Assembly (NCBI GenBank): GCA_025355245.1
Contig: JANXZZ010000058.1
Location: forward strand, 1-64,000
Length of the DNA stretch: 64,000 nucleotides
Reading direction: 5' to 3'
Source of the DNA: Pseudomonadota bacterium
GTDB lineage: Bacteria; Pseudomonadota; Gammaproteobacteria; Steroidobacterales; Steroidobacteraceae
Below are positions 17,584 through 26,939 of the stretch, one piece after another (the first letter of the stretch is position 1; the number at the start of each line of letters is the position of its first letter). Under the pieces are notes generated by a model that saw only the letters and a list, made by a program, of their open reading frames with translations, had not been told where the DNA came from and searched no databases. The translations under genes and the position numbers were made by a program.

Positions 17584-18221
17584 TGCAGCTCTACACGTTC
17601 TGGCGCAGCTCGGCGGCGTTTCGCGTGCGAATTGCCCTCAACCTCAAGGGCATTCGTTTCGAGAGCATTTCCAAGACGCTCGGCAAGGCTGCGCACCGCT
17701 CGGCCGAGTACCTGGCGCTCAACCCGCAGGGACTCATCCCCACGCTCGTCGACGAGGGCAGCGTGCTGTCGCAGTCGCTGGCGATCATCGAGTACCTCGA
17801 CGAGACGCACCCGGCCCCGCCGTTCCTGCCGGCCGATGCGCTCGGACGCGCGACGGTCCGCTCGATGGCCCAGGCAATCGCCTGCGATATCCACCCGCTC
17901 AACAATCTTCGCGTGCTCAACTACTTGAAGGGCCCGCTCGCGCACGACGAGGCGACCGTCACGGCCTGGTACCGCCACTGGATCGCCGCGGGCTTCACCG
18001 GCCTCGAGGAGCTGGCGCGACGCCACTCGCGCGACGGGCGCTTCCTCTACGCCGGCGAGCTCTCCATGGCGGATATCTACCTCGTCCCGCAGGTCTACAA
18101 TGCCCGTCGCTTCGAGTGCGACCTCTCGCCCTTTCCAACGCTGGTCGCGATCAGCGCGGCACTCGAGGCGCGGCCTGCTTTTGAAGCGGCGCGGCCGGAA
18201 GCGCAGCCCGACGCCACCTGA
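17583..18221 (+). CDS. maiA: Maleylacetoacetate isomerase / zeta-class glutathione S-transferase
   Basis: This 212-aa zeta GST starts at ATG 17583, which overlaps the RDD stop. The ORF-track start at 17466 lies in the RDD gene. The N-terminal thioredoxin-like domain has [20 protein letters not shown], the zeta-class glutathione site; the third position of SSC is Ala, as in many bacterial members. [22 protein letters not shown] follows, then a helical domain with [19 protein letters not shown] and the late [14 protein letters not shown]. It isomerises maleylacetoacetate to fumarylacetoacetate in tyrosine breakdown, but no hmgA or fahA is nearby. A broader glutathione-transferase role beside the formaldehyde genes is possible. 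Confidence 0.87.
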   Translation: MQLYTFWRSSAAFRVRIALNLKGIRFESISKTLGKAAHRSAEYLALNPQGLIPTLVDEGSVLSQSLAIIEYLDETHPAPPFLPADALGRATVRSMAQAIACDIHPLNNLRVLNYLKGPLAHDEATVTAWYRHWIAAGFTGLEELARRHSRDGRFLYAGELSMADIYLVPQVYNARRFECDLSPFPTLVAISAALEARPAFEAARPEAQPDAT

Positions 18222-18255
18222 ACCCGCCGCCAACCGACTGACGAGGATCGAAGCG

Positions 18256-19365
<1,110 letters not shown>

Positions 19366-19387
19366 CTAAAGCAGGGAGGGGGCTCTC

Positions 19388-19966
19388 ATGACTACCGTTT
19401 CGATTCATCCGTCGGTCGACAAGGGCGTCGCGCCGGGATCGGCGACGTTTGCCGGCGGCACGCTGACCTGCCACTGCGCGAAGGAGCCCGTGACTGTGAC
19501 GATCAAGGGCAACGTGGCGCACAACCACGCCTGCGGCTGCACGAAGTGCTGGAAACCCAAGGGCGCCGCGTTCTCGGTCGTCGCGGTCGTCGGCAAGGAC
19601 AACCTCAGCGTCACCGCGAACGGACACAAGCTCAAGGTCGTGGATGCGGCAGCTGCGATCCAGCGACACGCCTGCAGCGGCTGCGGCGTGCACCTGTACG
19701 GGCGCATCGAGAACAAGGCGCATACCTTCCACGGCCTCGACTTCGTGCACGTCGAGTTGTCGAAGGACCGCGGCTGGGCGGCGCCGGAATTCGCGGCCTT
19801 CGTCTCCTCGATCATCGAGGCGGGGGCGGCGAAGCCGGGCGACATGGCGGCGGTCCGCGCTCGGCTGCGCGAGCTCAAGCTCGAACCCTACGACTGCCTG
19901 TCGCCGGTGCTGATGGATGCGATCGCGACGCACACGGCCAAAGCGAAGGGCGTGCTCGCGGTTTGA
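19388..19966 (+). CDS. gfa: S-(hydroxymethyl)glutathione synthase (glutathione-dependent formaldehyde-activating enzyme)
   Basis: This 192-aa enzyme speeds the joining of formaldehyde and glutathione to S-hydroxymethylglutathione. A strong ribosome site (GGGAGG) precedes ATG 19388. The zinc-binding Cys residues expected in the family are all present: [22 protein letters not shown] and [16 protein letters not shown]. The remainder ([33 protein letters not shown]) matches the Gfa C-terminal region, and the length is normal. It lies 22 bases after frmA. Its stop overlaps the probable TTG start of fghA. Confidence 0.94.
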   Translation: MTTVSIHPSVDKGVAPGSATFAGGTLTCHCAKEPVTVTIKGNVAHNHACGCTKCWKPKGAAFSVVAVVGKDNLSVTANGHKLKVVDAAAAIQRHACSGCGVHLYGRIENKAHTFHGLDFVHVELSKDRGWAAPEFAAFVSSIIEAGAAKPGDMAAVRARLRELKLEPYDCLSPVLMDAIATHTAKAKGVLAV

Positions 19967-20844
19967 GCACCTCCACGGCCGCCTCGGGTGTCCCGGTGCC
20001 GGCAGCCGCGCCGACGGCGTCTGCGCACTCCGCGTTCGGCGGGGTCGTGAGCTATCACGTTCACGACTCCGTCGAGAACCGCTCGCCCATGCGATTCTCG
20101 GTCTTCGCCCCGCCGCAGGCGCAGGCAGGCCCCGTGCCGGTTCTCTACTACCTCGCGGGCCTCACGTGCACGGAAGAGACCTTCATGATCAAGGCGGGCG
20201 CCCAGCGGCTCGCCGCGGAGCTCGGCATCCTGCTGGTCGCCCCCGACACGAGTCCGCGCACCGCCCGCTTGCCGGGCGATGACGAGAGCTGGGACTTCGG
20301 GCTCGGCGCCGGCTTCTACGTCGATGCGACCGAGGCGCCGTGGTCCCGGCACTACCGCATGTACAGCTACGTCACGAGCGAGCTGCCGGCGCTGGTCGCG
20401 AGGCAGTTCGCGGTGAGGGCGGACGCGCAGGGCATCTTCGGCCACTCGATGGGCGGCCACGGGGCGCTCGTCGCCGCGCTCAGGAACCCCGGCCAGTACC
20501 GTTCCGTGTCCGCGTTCGCGCCGATCGCGGCGCCGATGCAGTGTCCGTGGGGCGAGAAGGCGTTCTCGCGCTACCTGGGCGGCGCTCGTGCCGACTGGGC
20601 CGCCTACGATGCGACTGCGCTGGTCGCGAAGGCCGCGCCGCGCGATTCGATCCTCATCGACCAGGGTACGGCCGACAAGTTTCTGGACGAGCAGCTGAAA
20701 CCGGCGCTGCTCGTCGAGGCTGCGCGACGCTCGGGACAGGCGCTCGAGCTGCGCATGCAGCCGGGCTACGACCACGGCTACTACTTCATCAGTACCTTCA
20801 TCGACGACCACCTGCGTTTTCACGCCGAGCGGCTGGTTCGTTGA
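19963..20844 (+). CDS. fghA: S-formylglutathione hydrolase
   Basis: This alpha/beta hydrolase of about 293 aa splits S-formylglutathione into formate and glutathione, completing formaldehyde oxidation. The triad is visible: Ser in [14 protein letters not shown], Asp in [14 protein letters not shown], His in [13 protein letters not shown]. Also typical are [17 protein letters not shown] and VAPDTSPR. The ORF-track start at 19546 lies within gfa. The likely start is TTG 19963, which overlaps the gfa stop as TTGA; GTG 19996 is an alternative that would remove 11 residues. The gene before ends and the gene after begins with the same TTGA overlap, so translation is probably coupled through the cluster. 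Confidence 0.93.
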   Translation: MSTSTAASGVPVPAAAPTASAHSAFGGVVSYHVHDSVENRSPMRFSVFAPPQAQAGPVPVLYYLAGLTCTEETFMIKAGAQRLAAELGILLVAPDTSPRTARLPGDDESWDFGLGAGFYVDATEAPWSRHYRMYSYVTSELPALVARQFAVRADAQGIFGHSMGGHGALVAALRNPGQYRSVSAFAPIAAPMQCPWGEKAFSRYLGGARADWAAYDATALVAKAAPRDSILIDQGTADKFLDEQLKPALLVEAARRSGQALELRMQPGYDHGYYFISTFIDDHLRFHAERLVR

Positions 20845-21974
20845 GCGGAGTCCTGGTACTCGGCGGCTACGGCTCTTTCGGCGGGCGCGTGTGCGAGCTG
20901 CTCGCCCGCAGCCCCGAACTCACCGTGTTCGTGGCCGGTCGTCGCGCTGCCAAGGCGGCGCAGGCGGTCAGGCGCATCGGCGGCAGCTCACTTCGGCCGG
21001 TGGCGCTCGACCGCGATGCGCCGGACAGCATCGCGGCCTTCCTGAAGGCCGAGCGCCCGAAGGTGGTCATCGATGCGATCGGGCCGTACCAGGGTCGCGA
21101 CTACCGCTTGCCCGAGCTAATCCTCCAGCACGGTGCGCATTCGCTCGATCTCGCGGACGATCGCGCCTATGTCGCGGGCATCGCGAACCTGAACTCGCGC
21201 GCCGAAGCGCGCGGCGTGCTGGTCGTGAGCGGCGCCTCGACGGTCCCGGCGCTTTCCTGCGCGGTGGTCGACCGCCTGCTCGAGGACCTCGACTCGCTCG
21301 AGTCGGTCGACATCGGTCTCTCGCCGGGCCACCGCGCCCCACGGGGCCCGGCGACGATTCGCTCGGTGCTCTCGTACTGCGGCAAACCCATTCCCGCCGT
21401 CGCGCGCGCGCACCTAGCGACGCGCCGCGGCTGGGGCAACCTCACGCGACATCGGTATCCACCGCCCGTCGGTGGCCGCTGGCTGTCGAACGTCGACATC
21501 CCGGATGCGGCGCTGCTGCCGCTGCGTTACCCGGGCGTCGAGACCTTGCAGCTGCGCGCGGGCCTCGAGCTCTCGGTCCTGCACCTGGGCCTGTCGTTAA
21601 TGTCCGTGCTCGTGGCCCGGGGACTCATCTCGAGCCTCGTCCCTGCAAGTGGCATCGCGCGCTTCCTGTCGCGGCTGCTCGATCCGTTCGGGTCGGATGC
21701 GGGCGCGATGCACGTGACGGTCGATGGCAACCGCGGCGGCGTGCGCTACCGGCGCCACTGGGCGATCGTCGCCGAGGAGAACCACGGCCCATACATCCCG
21801 GCGACGGCCTCGAGCATCCTCGCGAAACGCCTGTGCGGCGTCGCGGGCTACGCCCCGCTGGCAGCGCGCGGCGCGCGTGCCTGTGTGGGTCTGGTGAGCC
21901 TCGAGGAGTTCATGCTGGAGTTGAGCGGCTTCAGGATTCGAACGGTCATGTACGACGAGACGCGGACCGTCTAG
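20841..21974 (+). CDS. Saccharopine-dehydrogenase-like Rossmann protein
   Basis: This protein of about 377 aa has an N-terminal NAD(P)-binding domain starting VLVLGGYGSFGGRVCELLA, then VFVAGRRAAKA and PKVVIDAIGPYQGRDY, as in saccharopine dehydrogenase-like reductases. The body contains HSLDLADDRAYVAGI and GASTVPALSCAVVDRLL. The start is probably TTG 20841, overlapping the fghA stop as TTGA; no better start lies before the Rossmann motif. In many genomes a protein like this is fused to DUF4166. Here DUF4166 is a separate, convergent gene 22 bases downstream. True lysine metabolism is unlikely; the substrate is unknown. Confidence 0.8.
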   Translation: MSGVLVLGGYGSFGGRVCELLARSPELTVFVAGRRAAKAAQAVRRIGGSSLRPVALDRDAPDSIAAFLKAERPKVVIDAIGPYQGRDYRLPELILQHGAHSLDLADDRAYVAGIANLNSRAEARGVLVVSGASTVPALSCAVVDRLLEDLDSLESVDIGLSPGHRAPRGPATIRSVLSYCGKPIPAVARAHLATRRGWGNLTRHRYPPPVGGRWLSNVDIPDAALLPLRYPGVETLQLRAGLELSVLHLGLSLMSVLVARGLISSLVPASGIARFLSRLLDPFGSDAGAMHVTVDGNRGGVRYRRHWAIVAEENHGPYIPATASSILAKRLCGVAGYAPLAARGARACVGLVSLEEFMLELSGFRIRTVMYDETRTV

Positions 21975-21996
21975 AGCGCCCGGCGGCGCCGCGACC

Positions 21997-22692
21997 TCAT
22001 GCCTCGGTGACTGCGGGGGCGGCCGGCGCGAGACGCTCCTCGAAGAACGCCGTCTGGCGAACCACGACGCCAAACCACGGGTGGATCACGCGCAGGCTGA
22101 AGCTGAAGCGCCCGCCGCGCTCTTCCCGGTGCTCGACCTCGATGGCACCCGGTGTCAGCCACGACGGCAGCGGGATCGAGAGGCGGCCGAGGCGCAGGAA
22201 AAAGCCGGCGCTGCGAAACACGAGCGCGCGCCGCTCGACCGAGAGGCGCAGGCGCATGCCGATGCCGCCGCCGACGCATTCCTCGAGTCCGGTCGGGCCC
22301 GAGAAACACTTGGTCGAGTGGATGACCTGCGGCGTGCGCCCCGGGCGGCAGTAGATCCGGGTCCACCGCTGGCGCCGCGCCGAATCGCCGCTTACGACCA
22401 CGCAGGCGGCGACCCGCCGGCCGGCCGACAGCGGCAGGGGCGCGCCGACGAGGCGCGCGAGCTGCCCGAGTACCCGTCCCGCCGGCGTGAGCTCGGTCGA
22501 GACGACCTCGCCCGCGTAGACGGCGGTGTGCGTGCCGTCGACGTGCCGGCTGAACCGCCGGCGCACCGGCGCGGGCAGCCGTGCCCAGTCTGCGGGCGGC
22601 AGCAGGTACTCGAATAAACCGAGCGTCGCCGGCGCCGCTTCGCCGGGCGCAGCAGCAGCAAAGGCGCGTCGGACTCTGCGCACCTTGGTCAC
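21997..22692 (-). CDS. DUF4166 protein
   Basis: This 231-aa protein contains the DUF4166 domain, of unknown function. Recognisable parts are LGLFEYLLPPADWARLPAPVRRRF at the N-terminus, RVAACVVVSGDSARRQRWTRIYCR, and the end SLRVIHPWFGVVVRQTAFFEE. The start is GTG 22692 with the leading tail TKVRRVRRAFA; a shorter start cannot be excluded. It begins one base after the stop of the GbsR-type regulator gene, so the regulator probably controls it. DUF4166 often forms the C-terminus of saccharopine-dehydrogenase-like proteins, and such a protein ends just beyond it on the other strand. The two products may act together. Confidence 0.75.
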   Translation of the reverse strand: MTKVRRVRRAFAAAAPGEAAPATLGLFEYLLPPADWARLPAPVRRRFSRHVDGTHTAVYAGEVVSTELTPAGRVLGQLARLVGAPLPLSAGRRVAACVVVSGDSARRQRWTRIYCRPGRTPQVIHSTKCFSGPTGLEECVGGGIGMRLRLSVERRALVFRSAGFFLRLGRLSIPLPSWLTPGAIEVEHREERGGRFSFSLRVIHPWFGVVVRQTAFFEERLAPAAPAVTEA

Positions 22693-22693
22693 G

Positions 22694-23281
22694 CTACGCG
22701 GTGGCGCGTCCGCGCGCCGGCGTCGACTTGCGGGGCAGGAAGCGGGCGATGCCGGCGCCGAGCTTGAGGAGCGCGGTGATCTGGCTCCGCGGCAGTGCGA
22801 GCACGTCGTCGTGCCAGCGGCCGAGCCGCTCCACGAATTCGAGCATGCCGGTGAGCCGCGCCTGCACGACCGGGCTCATTGCCGGATCAGCCTCGGCAGC
22901 CGCGACGCAACTGCGCAGCGCGCTGGCCGCGGGATCGAGCTCGCGCGCTTTCCGGCCCGCGGCGATGCGCTGCACGATGACCCAGAGGTCCGTCTCCGCG
23001 GAATAGAAGTCGCGTCGCTCGCCGAGCACCGAGGCGCGATGGATCAGCTGCCAGCCGAGGAGTTCGCGCAGCGACGTCGAGACGTTCGAGCGTGCCATCT
23101 CAAGGCGCGCGGCGATGTCCTCGGCGGTCAGTGGCCGCTCCGCGAGGTAGAGGAGGGCGTGCACCTGGGCGACGGACCGGTTCACGCCCCAGCGTTCGCC
23201 CATCTCGCCCCAGCTGAGGACGAACTGGTGGGTCGCGCCGGCGATCGGGGTCATCGAGGTAATTTCTGTTATTTCTGTCAT
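22694..23281 (-). CDS. GbsR/MarR-type transcriptional regulator
   Basis: This 195-aa winged-helix regulator is of the GbsR branch of the MarR superfamily. I start at ATG 23281 (MTEITEITSMTPIAG); the ORF-track start at 23407 runs through the operator region. The opening HQFVLSWGEMGERWGVNRSVAQVHALLYL is the family signature. LTAEDIAARLEMARSNVSTSLRELLGWQLI forms the DNA-reading helix-turn-helix, and GERRDFYSAETDLWVIVQRIAAGRK the wing and linker. The C-terminal half is helical and may hold the ligand or dimer site. The start codon sits inside a strong palindrome, so self-repression is likely. The next gene (DUF4166) follows after one base. Despite the family name, no choline or betaine genes are near. 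Confidence 0.87.
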   Translation of the reverse strand: MTEITEITSMTPIAGATHQFVLSWGEMGERWGVNRSVAQVHALLYLAERPLTAEDIAARLEMARSNVSTSLRELLGWQLIHRASVLGERRDFYSAETDLWVIVQRIAAGRKARELDPAASALRSCVAAAEADPAMSPVVQARLTGMLEFVERLGRWHDDVLALPRSQITALLKLGAGIARFLPRKSTPARGRATA

Positions 23282-23304
23282 GACAGAATTATCTGAAATA
23301 ACAG
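23262..23304. promoter_or_regulatory. Nested operator-like palindromes over the GbsR-type start codon
   Basis: This AT-rich block stands out in GC-rich surroundings. The 16-base palindrome TTCTGTCATGACAGAA (23273-23288) is centred on the regulator's start codon. A second inverted repeat, CTGTTATTTC (23266-23275) and GAAATAACAG (23295-23304), surrounds it, and ATTTCTGT occurs twice 9 bases apart (23262, 23271). These could be two overlapping binding sites for the regulator itself. The repeats are read directly from sequence; binding is inferred. Confidence 0.7.
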
Positions 23305-23451
23305 GTCTGGAAGTCAAGGCCGCCTTCATATAAGGCCGCCGTCGGCCGGCGCCATGAATACCGCGCCAGGGCGGCTGCCCGTCGTCGGGCGTGGCAAGAT
23401 TGGCCACGTCGCCCGGCGCCCGCGCGCCCCGATCCGTGCACGAGGTGTCCC

Positions 23452-23736
23452 ATGTCCGTGACCGCAGTGGTTCTGATCAAGGCGAAGACCCAGGAGATCA
23501 ACAAGCTCGCGCAGTCGCTCGCCGAGCTCGAAGGCGTCACGGAGGTCTACTCGGTGGCCGGTCGCTACGACCTGGTGGCCATCGTGCAGGCGGCGCGCAA
23601 CGAGGAGATCGCCGACATCATCAGCCAGCGCATGCACCAGGTTCCAGGGATCGTCGACTCGGAGACGCTGATCTCGTTCCGCGTCTACCGTAACTCCGAC
23701 GTCGAGGCGGGATTCTCGCTCGGCCTCGCCGAGTGA
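23452..23736 (+). CDS. Stand-alone Lrp/AsnC ligand-binding (RAM) domain protein
   Basis: This 94-aa protein is only the effector-binding RAM domain of the Lrp/AsnC family, with no DNA-binding helix-turn-helix. GAGGTG precedes ATG 23452. The whole chain fits the alpha-beta sandwich: TAVVLIKAKTQEINKLAQSLAEL, GVTEVYSVAGRYDLVAIVQA, EEIADIISQRMHQVPGIVDSETLI and SFRVYRNSDVE. Such short proteins (SraA type) can form large rings and bind amino acids, and may modulate full-length Lrp regulators. It lies next to the end of the arginine operon but on the opposite strand, so a link to amino acid sensing is possible but not shown. Confidence 0.88.
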   Translation: MSVTAVVLIKAKTQEINKLAQSLAELEGVTEVYSVAGRYDLVAIVQAARNEEIADIISQRMHQVPGIVDSETLISFRVYRNSDVEAGFSLGLAE

Positions 23737-23745
23737 GCTGCGCCG

Positions 23746-24933
23746 CTACTTCTTGGTGAGCGTCGCGGCGACGCGCCGGTAGGCCTCGCGAAATGGAATC
23801 CCCTCGCTGACGACGAGCGCGTTGGCGCGCTCGGCCGCGTGGATGGCGGGGTCGAGGCGAATGTTCTCCGGCCGGAAGCGCACCCCGTCGAGCGCCGGCG
23901 GCAGGATATCGAGCGTCTCGGCCGCGAGGTCAATGCCACGGAACAGCGGCGCCTTCAGTAGCTGCAGGTCCCGGTGGTAGCCGCTCGGCAGCTTCGCAAC
24001 GATGCCGAGCGCTTCCGCGAGCGTCGCGTGCGCGCTCGCGGTGCGGCCGCGAATCAGCTCGAAGACGTCGGGATTGCGCTTCTGCGGCATGATCGAGGAG
24101 CCGGTCGTGAACGCCTCCGGAAGTTCGACGAACGCGAATTCCTGCGTATAGAAGAGCAGCAGGTCGGATGCGAGGCGCCCCAGGTCGGTCATCAGCAGCG
24201 CGATCTCGAACAGCAGCGTCGCCTCGGCCTTGCCGCGCGACAGCTGCACGGCCGTGACCGGCTCGTGGCTCATGGCAAAACCTAGCCGGCGCGTCGTCTC
24301 GGCGCGCTCGAGCGGAACGCCGGGCGTGCCGTAGCCGGCCGCCGAGCCGAGCGGGTTCTTGTCGATCCTGCGCCGCGCGAGCCCGAGTCCCTCGGCGTCG
24401 TCGCGGATCTCCGCCGCGAAGCCTCCCGCCCAGAGCGTGACGCTGCTCGGCATGGCCTGTTGCATGTGTGTGTAGCCGGGCAGGGCGACAGCTGCGTGGC
24501 GTGCGCCGAGTGCATCGAGTGCGTTCGCAACGCTGGCCGCGCCGGCTGCGAGCGCCTCGACCGCATCGCGCAGGTACAGGCGCAGCGCCGCGAGCACCTG
24601 GTCGTTGCGCGAACGGCCGAGATGAATGCGGCCGCCCGCGGCACCGACGGCGGCCGTGAGGCGCCCCTCGAGGGCCGTCTGCCCGTCCTCGTCGGCGAGC
24701 GCGACGTGCCACTCGCCGCGCGCGTGCGCGGCACCGATCGCGGCGAGCGCTGCCGCCAGCGCGGCGAGATCCGTCGCCGACAGCAGTCCCGCGGCATGCA
24801 AGCCCTCGGCGTGCGCGATCGAGGCACGCACGTCGTAGCCGACCAGCCGGTTGTCGAGCGCGTGGTCTTCGCCCGCCGTGTAGGCGAGCACGCGCGCATC
24901 GAGCGGTGCGCCCTTGTCCCAGAGCCGCGTCAC
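23746..24933 (-). CDS. argH: Argininosuccinate lyase (short form)
   Basis: ArgH splits argininosuccinate into arginine and fumarate, the last step of arginine synthesis. The start is GTG 24933, overlapping the argB stop as GTGA; the ORF-track start at 25236 lies in argB. Typical pieces are TRLWDKGAPLDARVLAYTAG, GRIHLGRSRNDQV, GYTHMQQAMPSSV, DKNPLGSAAGYGT and the catalytic loop GSSIMPQKRNPDVFELIRG. At 395 aa it is about 60 residues shorter than E. coli ArgH. It stops at FREAYRRVAATLTKK, where other ArgH proteins carry an extra C-terminal helical region. The active-site residues are all before this point, so it should work. It is the last gene of the operon. Confidence 0.93.
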   Translation of the reverse strand: MTRLWDKGAPLDARVLAYTAGEDHALDNRLVGYDVRASIAHAEGLHAAGLLSATDLAALAAALAAIGAAHARGEWHVALADEDGQTALEGRLTAAVGAAGGRIHLGRSRNDQVLAALRLYLRDAVEALAAGAASVANALDALGARHAAVALPGYTHMQQAMPSSVTLWAGGFAAEIRDDAEGLGLARRRIDKNPLGSAAGYGTPGVPLERAETTRRLGFAMSHEPVTAVQLSRGKAEATLLFEIALLMTDLGRLASDLLLFYTQEFAFVELPEAFTTGSSIMPQKRNPDVFELIRGRTASAHATLAEALGIVAKLPSGYHRDLQLLKAPLFRGIDLAAETLDILPPALDGVRFRPENIRLDPAIHAAERANALVVSEGIPFREAYRRVAATLTKK

Positions 24934-25868
24934 GACGCTGCACCGCCCGGCTGCTGCTCGGCCGCGGACAGCGCCTTGACGTCGGCGACGATGAGCGTGC
25001 CGAGGCCCTCGTTCGTGAATACCTCCGCAAGCAGCGCATCGGTCGACTTGAACGAGATCACGTGCACGCGGTGCACGCCGCCGCGAATCGCCGCCTCGAT
25101 CGCATTGGCCTTCGGCATCATGCCGTCGGCGAAGCTGCCGCCCGCCTCGAGGCGTTTGAGGCCGTTGAGATCGGTATAGGAGACGAGTGTCGAGGGATCC
25201 TCGAGGTGCTCGAAGATCCCGGCCGAACCTGTGCACAGGAGCAGCTTCTCGGCGCCGAGCGCGGCGCCGATCCGCGCCGCGACGGTATCGGCGTTGATGT
25301 TGAGCACGGTACCCTGCGCATCGCAGCTCAGGGGGCTCACCACCGGCATGTAGCCCGCATTCAAGAGCTGGTTCAGCACGTCAGGATCAATGCCTTCGAT
25401 GTCGCCAACCTGCCCGTAGTCGACCTGGCTGCCGTCCTGCGCGCGCACGGGCGGGCGGCGGTGCGCACGGACGAGGCCGCCGTCGACCCCGGAAATCCCG
25501 ACCGCCTTGATGCCGAGCTCGCGGCAGATGCCAAGCAGGCGCGTGTTGAGGAGCCCGTTCAGCACCATGACCGTCACCTCGACCGTCCTGGGGTCGGTCA
25601 CGCGCCGGCCGTCGACCATCTTGGGCTCCATGCCGAGGGAGCGCTGCATCTCATCAAGCTGCGGACCGCCGCCGTGGACGAGCACGACGCGGATGCCCAC
25701 CTGGTGAAGGATTGCGACCTGTTCCATCAGCGAGCGGGTCGCCTCGGGGCTGCCGAACAGCGCACCACCGACTTTCACGATGAAGACCTTGCCCTTGTAC
25801 ATGCGGATGTACGGCGCGGCGTTGCGCATGGCGCGAATCGCTACGGCTTGTTCGGGGCGGTAGCTCAT
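24930..25868 (-). CDS. argB: N-acyl-L-glutamate kinase (ArgB type)
   Basis: This 312-aa amino acid kinase phosphorylates the gamma-carboxyl of N-acetylglutamate, or of N-succinylglutamate in the pathway proposed here. ATG 25868. Seen: KVFIVKVGGALFGSPE (phosphate-binding Lys and Gly-Gly), VVLVHGGGPQLDEMQ, MVDGRRVTDPRTVEVTVMVL (arginine/substrate helix), VGISGVDGGLV, LNINADTVAARIGAALGAEKLLLCTG and GGVHRVHVIS. The C-terminus ends without a GNAT domain, so unlike the Xanthomonas ArgA-ArgB fusion it cannot itself make acylglutamate. No argA or argJ lies in the window. It sits 63 bases after argF' and overlaps argH. Confidence 0.93.
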   Translation of the reverse strand: MSYRPEQAVAIRAMRNAAPYIRMYKGKVFIVKVGGALFGSPEATRSLMEQVAILHQVGIRVVLVHGGGPQLDEMQRSLGMEPKMVDGRRVTDPRTVEVTVMVLNGLLNTRLLGICRELGIKAVGISGVDGGLVRAHRRPPVRAQDGSQVDYGQVGDIEGIDPDVLNQLLNAGYMPVVSPLSCDAQGTVLNINADTVAARIGAALGAEKLLLCTGSAGIFEHLEDPSTLVSYTDLNGLKRLEAGGSFADGMMPKANAIEAAIRGGVHRVHVISFKSTDALLAEVFTNEGLGTLIVADVKALSAAEQQPGGAAS

Positions 25869-25931
25869 GGAATGCCTCTTAAGGTTCGCAGTATCGGAAT
25901 GACGGATCGATTGGCCGGCGATGCGGGCGGG

Positions 25932-26939
25932 TCAGGCGAGCAGGCGGTGCAGAACGGCGATCTGTACGAGCAGCCGGTTGTGCGCCTCGCGCAACACCAC
26001 GCTCCTCGCGCCGTCGAGGACCTCGTCGGCGACCGCGACGTTGCGCCGCACCGGAAGGCAGTGCATCAGCCGGCAGCCGGGCGCCGCGCGCCCGAACCAG
26101 GACTCGCGCACCTGCCAGTCGGCGAGCGCGACCCGTTGCTCGGCGTCGCTGCTGGCATCGCCGTAGTGGCTGGTCGAGCCCCACTCCTTGGCATACACGA
26201 CGTGGGCGCCGGCCAGCGCCTCTGCGCGATCAGCGGTCTCCGTGACCGAACCGCCGGATGCCGCCGCGGCCTGGCGCGCGCGTTCCATCACGACTGGCGG
26301 CAGCGCGTAGCCCTCGGGCCTCAGTACCACCACCTCGTGCCCGCGCAGCGCCGCCATGTGCACCGCCGCGGCGGGAACGGCGAGCGGCAGCGCGCGCGGA
26401 TGGTTCACCCAGGAGAGCACGAACTTCGCGCGCTCGGGCACTCCGATGTCCTCGAGCGTCTTCCAGTCGGCGAGTGCCTGGCAGGGATGGTTGATAGCGG
26501 ATTCCAGGTTGATGAGCGGCTTGTCGATCAGCGCCGCCATGGCCTTGAAGTTCCCGTCGGCCAGGTCCGCCGCCAGGTCCTTGCCGTCCGCGAAGGCACG
26601 GATGCCGAGCGCGTCGCAGTAGGACGCGAGCACCGGCAGGCCCTCGCGGATGTGTTCGGCCGCGACACCGTCCATCGCGACTCCCATCCGCGTCTCGAGC
26701 GCCCACGTCCCCTGCCCGGGCGTGATGACGAACGAGGTTCCGCCGAGGCGGGCCATGCCGGCCTGGAACGAGGCGAGCGTGCGCAGCGAGGGGTTCAGGA
26801 ACACGAGGCCAAGGATGCGACCGGCGAGTGCGCGGGGCTCGGGGCTCTTTTCGAGCCGGCGGGCGAGCGCCAGCAGTTCGAGCACGCCGTCGCGGCCGAC
26901 GTCGGCGAGGTCGAGGAAGCGAGCGAGGCGCGCGCTCAC
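25932..26939 (-). CDS. argF': N-acylornithine carbamoyltransferase (ArgF' family, succinyl-type residues)
   Basis: This 335-aa protein belongs to the transcarbamylases that use N-acylated ornithine, not the classic ArgF. It starts at GTG 26939, overlapping the argD stop. The carbamoyl-phosphate loop is NPSLRT (49-54), and HCLPVRRN near residue 300 binds the amino acid. GQGTWALETRMGVAMDG, WVNHPRALPLAVP, RPEGYALPP and VVYAKEWG resemble the Bacteroides N-succinylornithine enzyme more than Xanthomonas N-acetylornithine transcarbamylase. At the site that decides specificity (Glu92 in Xanthomonas, Pro90 in Bacteroides, from memory) this protein has Ala94 in VAAEH. The carboxylated Lys of the acetyl enzyme (RRNVK) is Ala here (RRNVA). 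I infer an N-succinyl-L-ornithine substrate. Confidence 0.87.
   Translation of the reverse strand: MSARLARFLDLADVGRDGVLELLALARRLEKSPEPRALAGRILGLVFLNPSLRTLASFQAGMARLGGTSFVITPGQGTWALETRMGVAMDGVAAEHIREGLPVLASYCDALGIRAFADGKDLAADLADGNFKAMAALIDKPLINLESAINHPCQALADWKTLEDIGVPERAKFVLSWVNHPRALPLAVPAAAVHMAALRGHEVVVLRPEGYALPPVVMERARQAAAASGGSVTETADRAEALAGAHVVYAKEWGSTSHYGDASSDAEQRVALADWQVRESWFGRAAPGCRLMHCLPVRRNVAVADEVLDGARSVVLREAHNRLLVQIAVLHRLLA

Noticed and set aside
22694-23281. Ordinary MarR regulator
   Set aside because: The opening SWGEMGERWGVNRSVAQVHALLYL is specific to the GbsR branch.
25932-26939. Classic ornithine carbamoyltransferase (ArgF)
   Set aside because: The motif NPSLRT and HCLPVRRN, plus GTWALE and the HPRxLPxAVP text, fit the N-acylornithine branch instead of ArgF.
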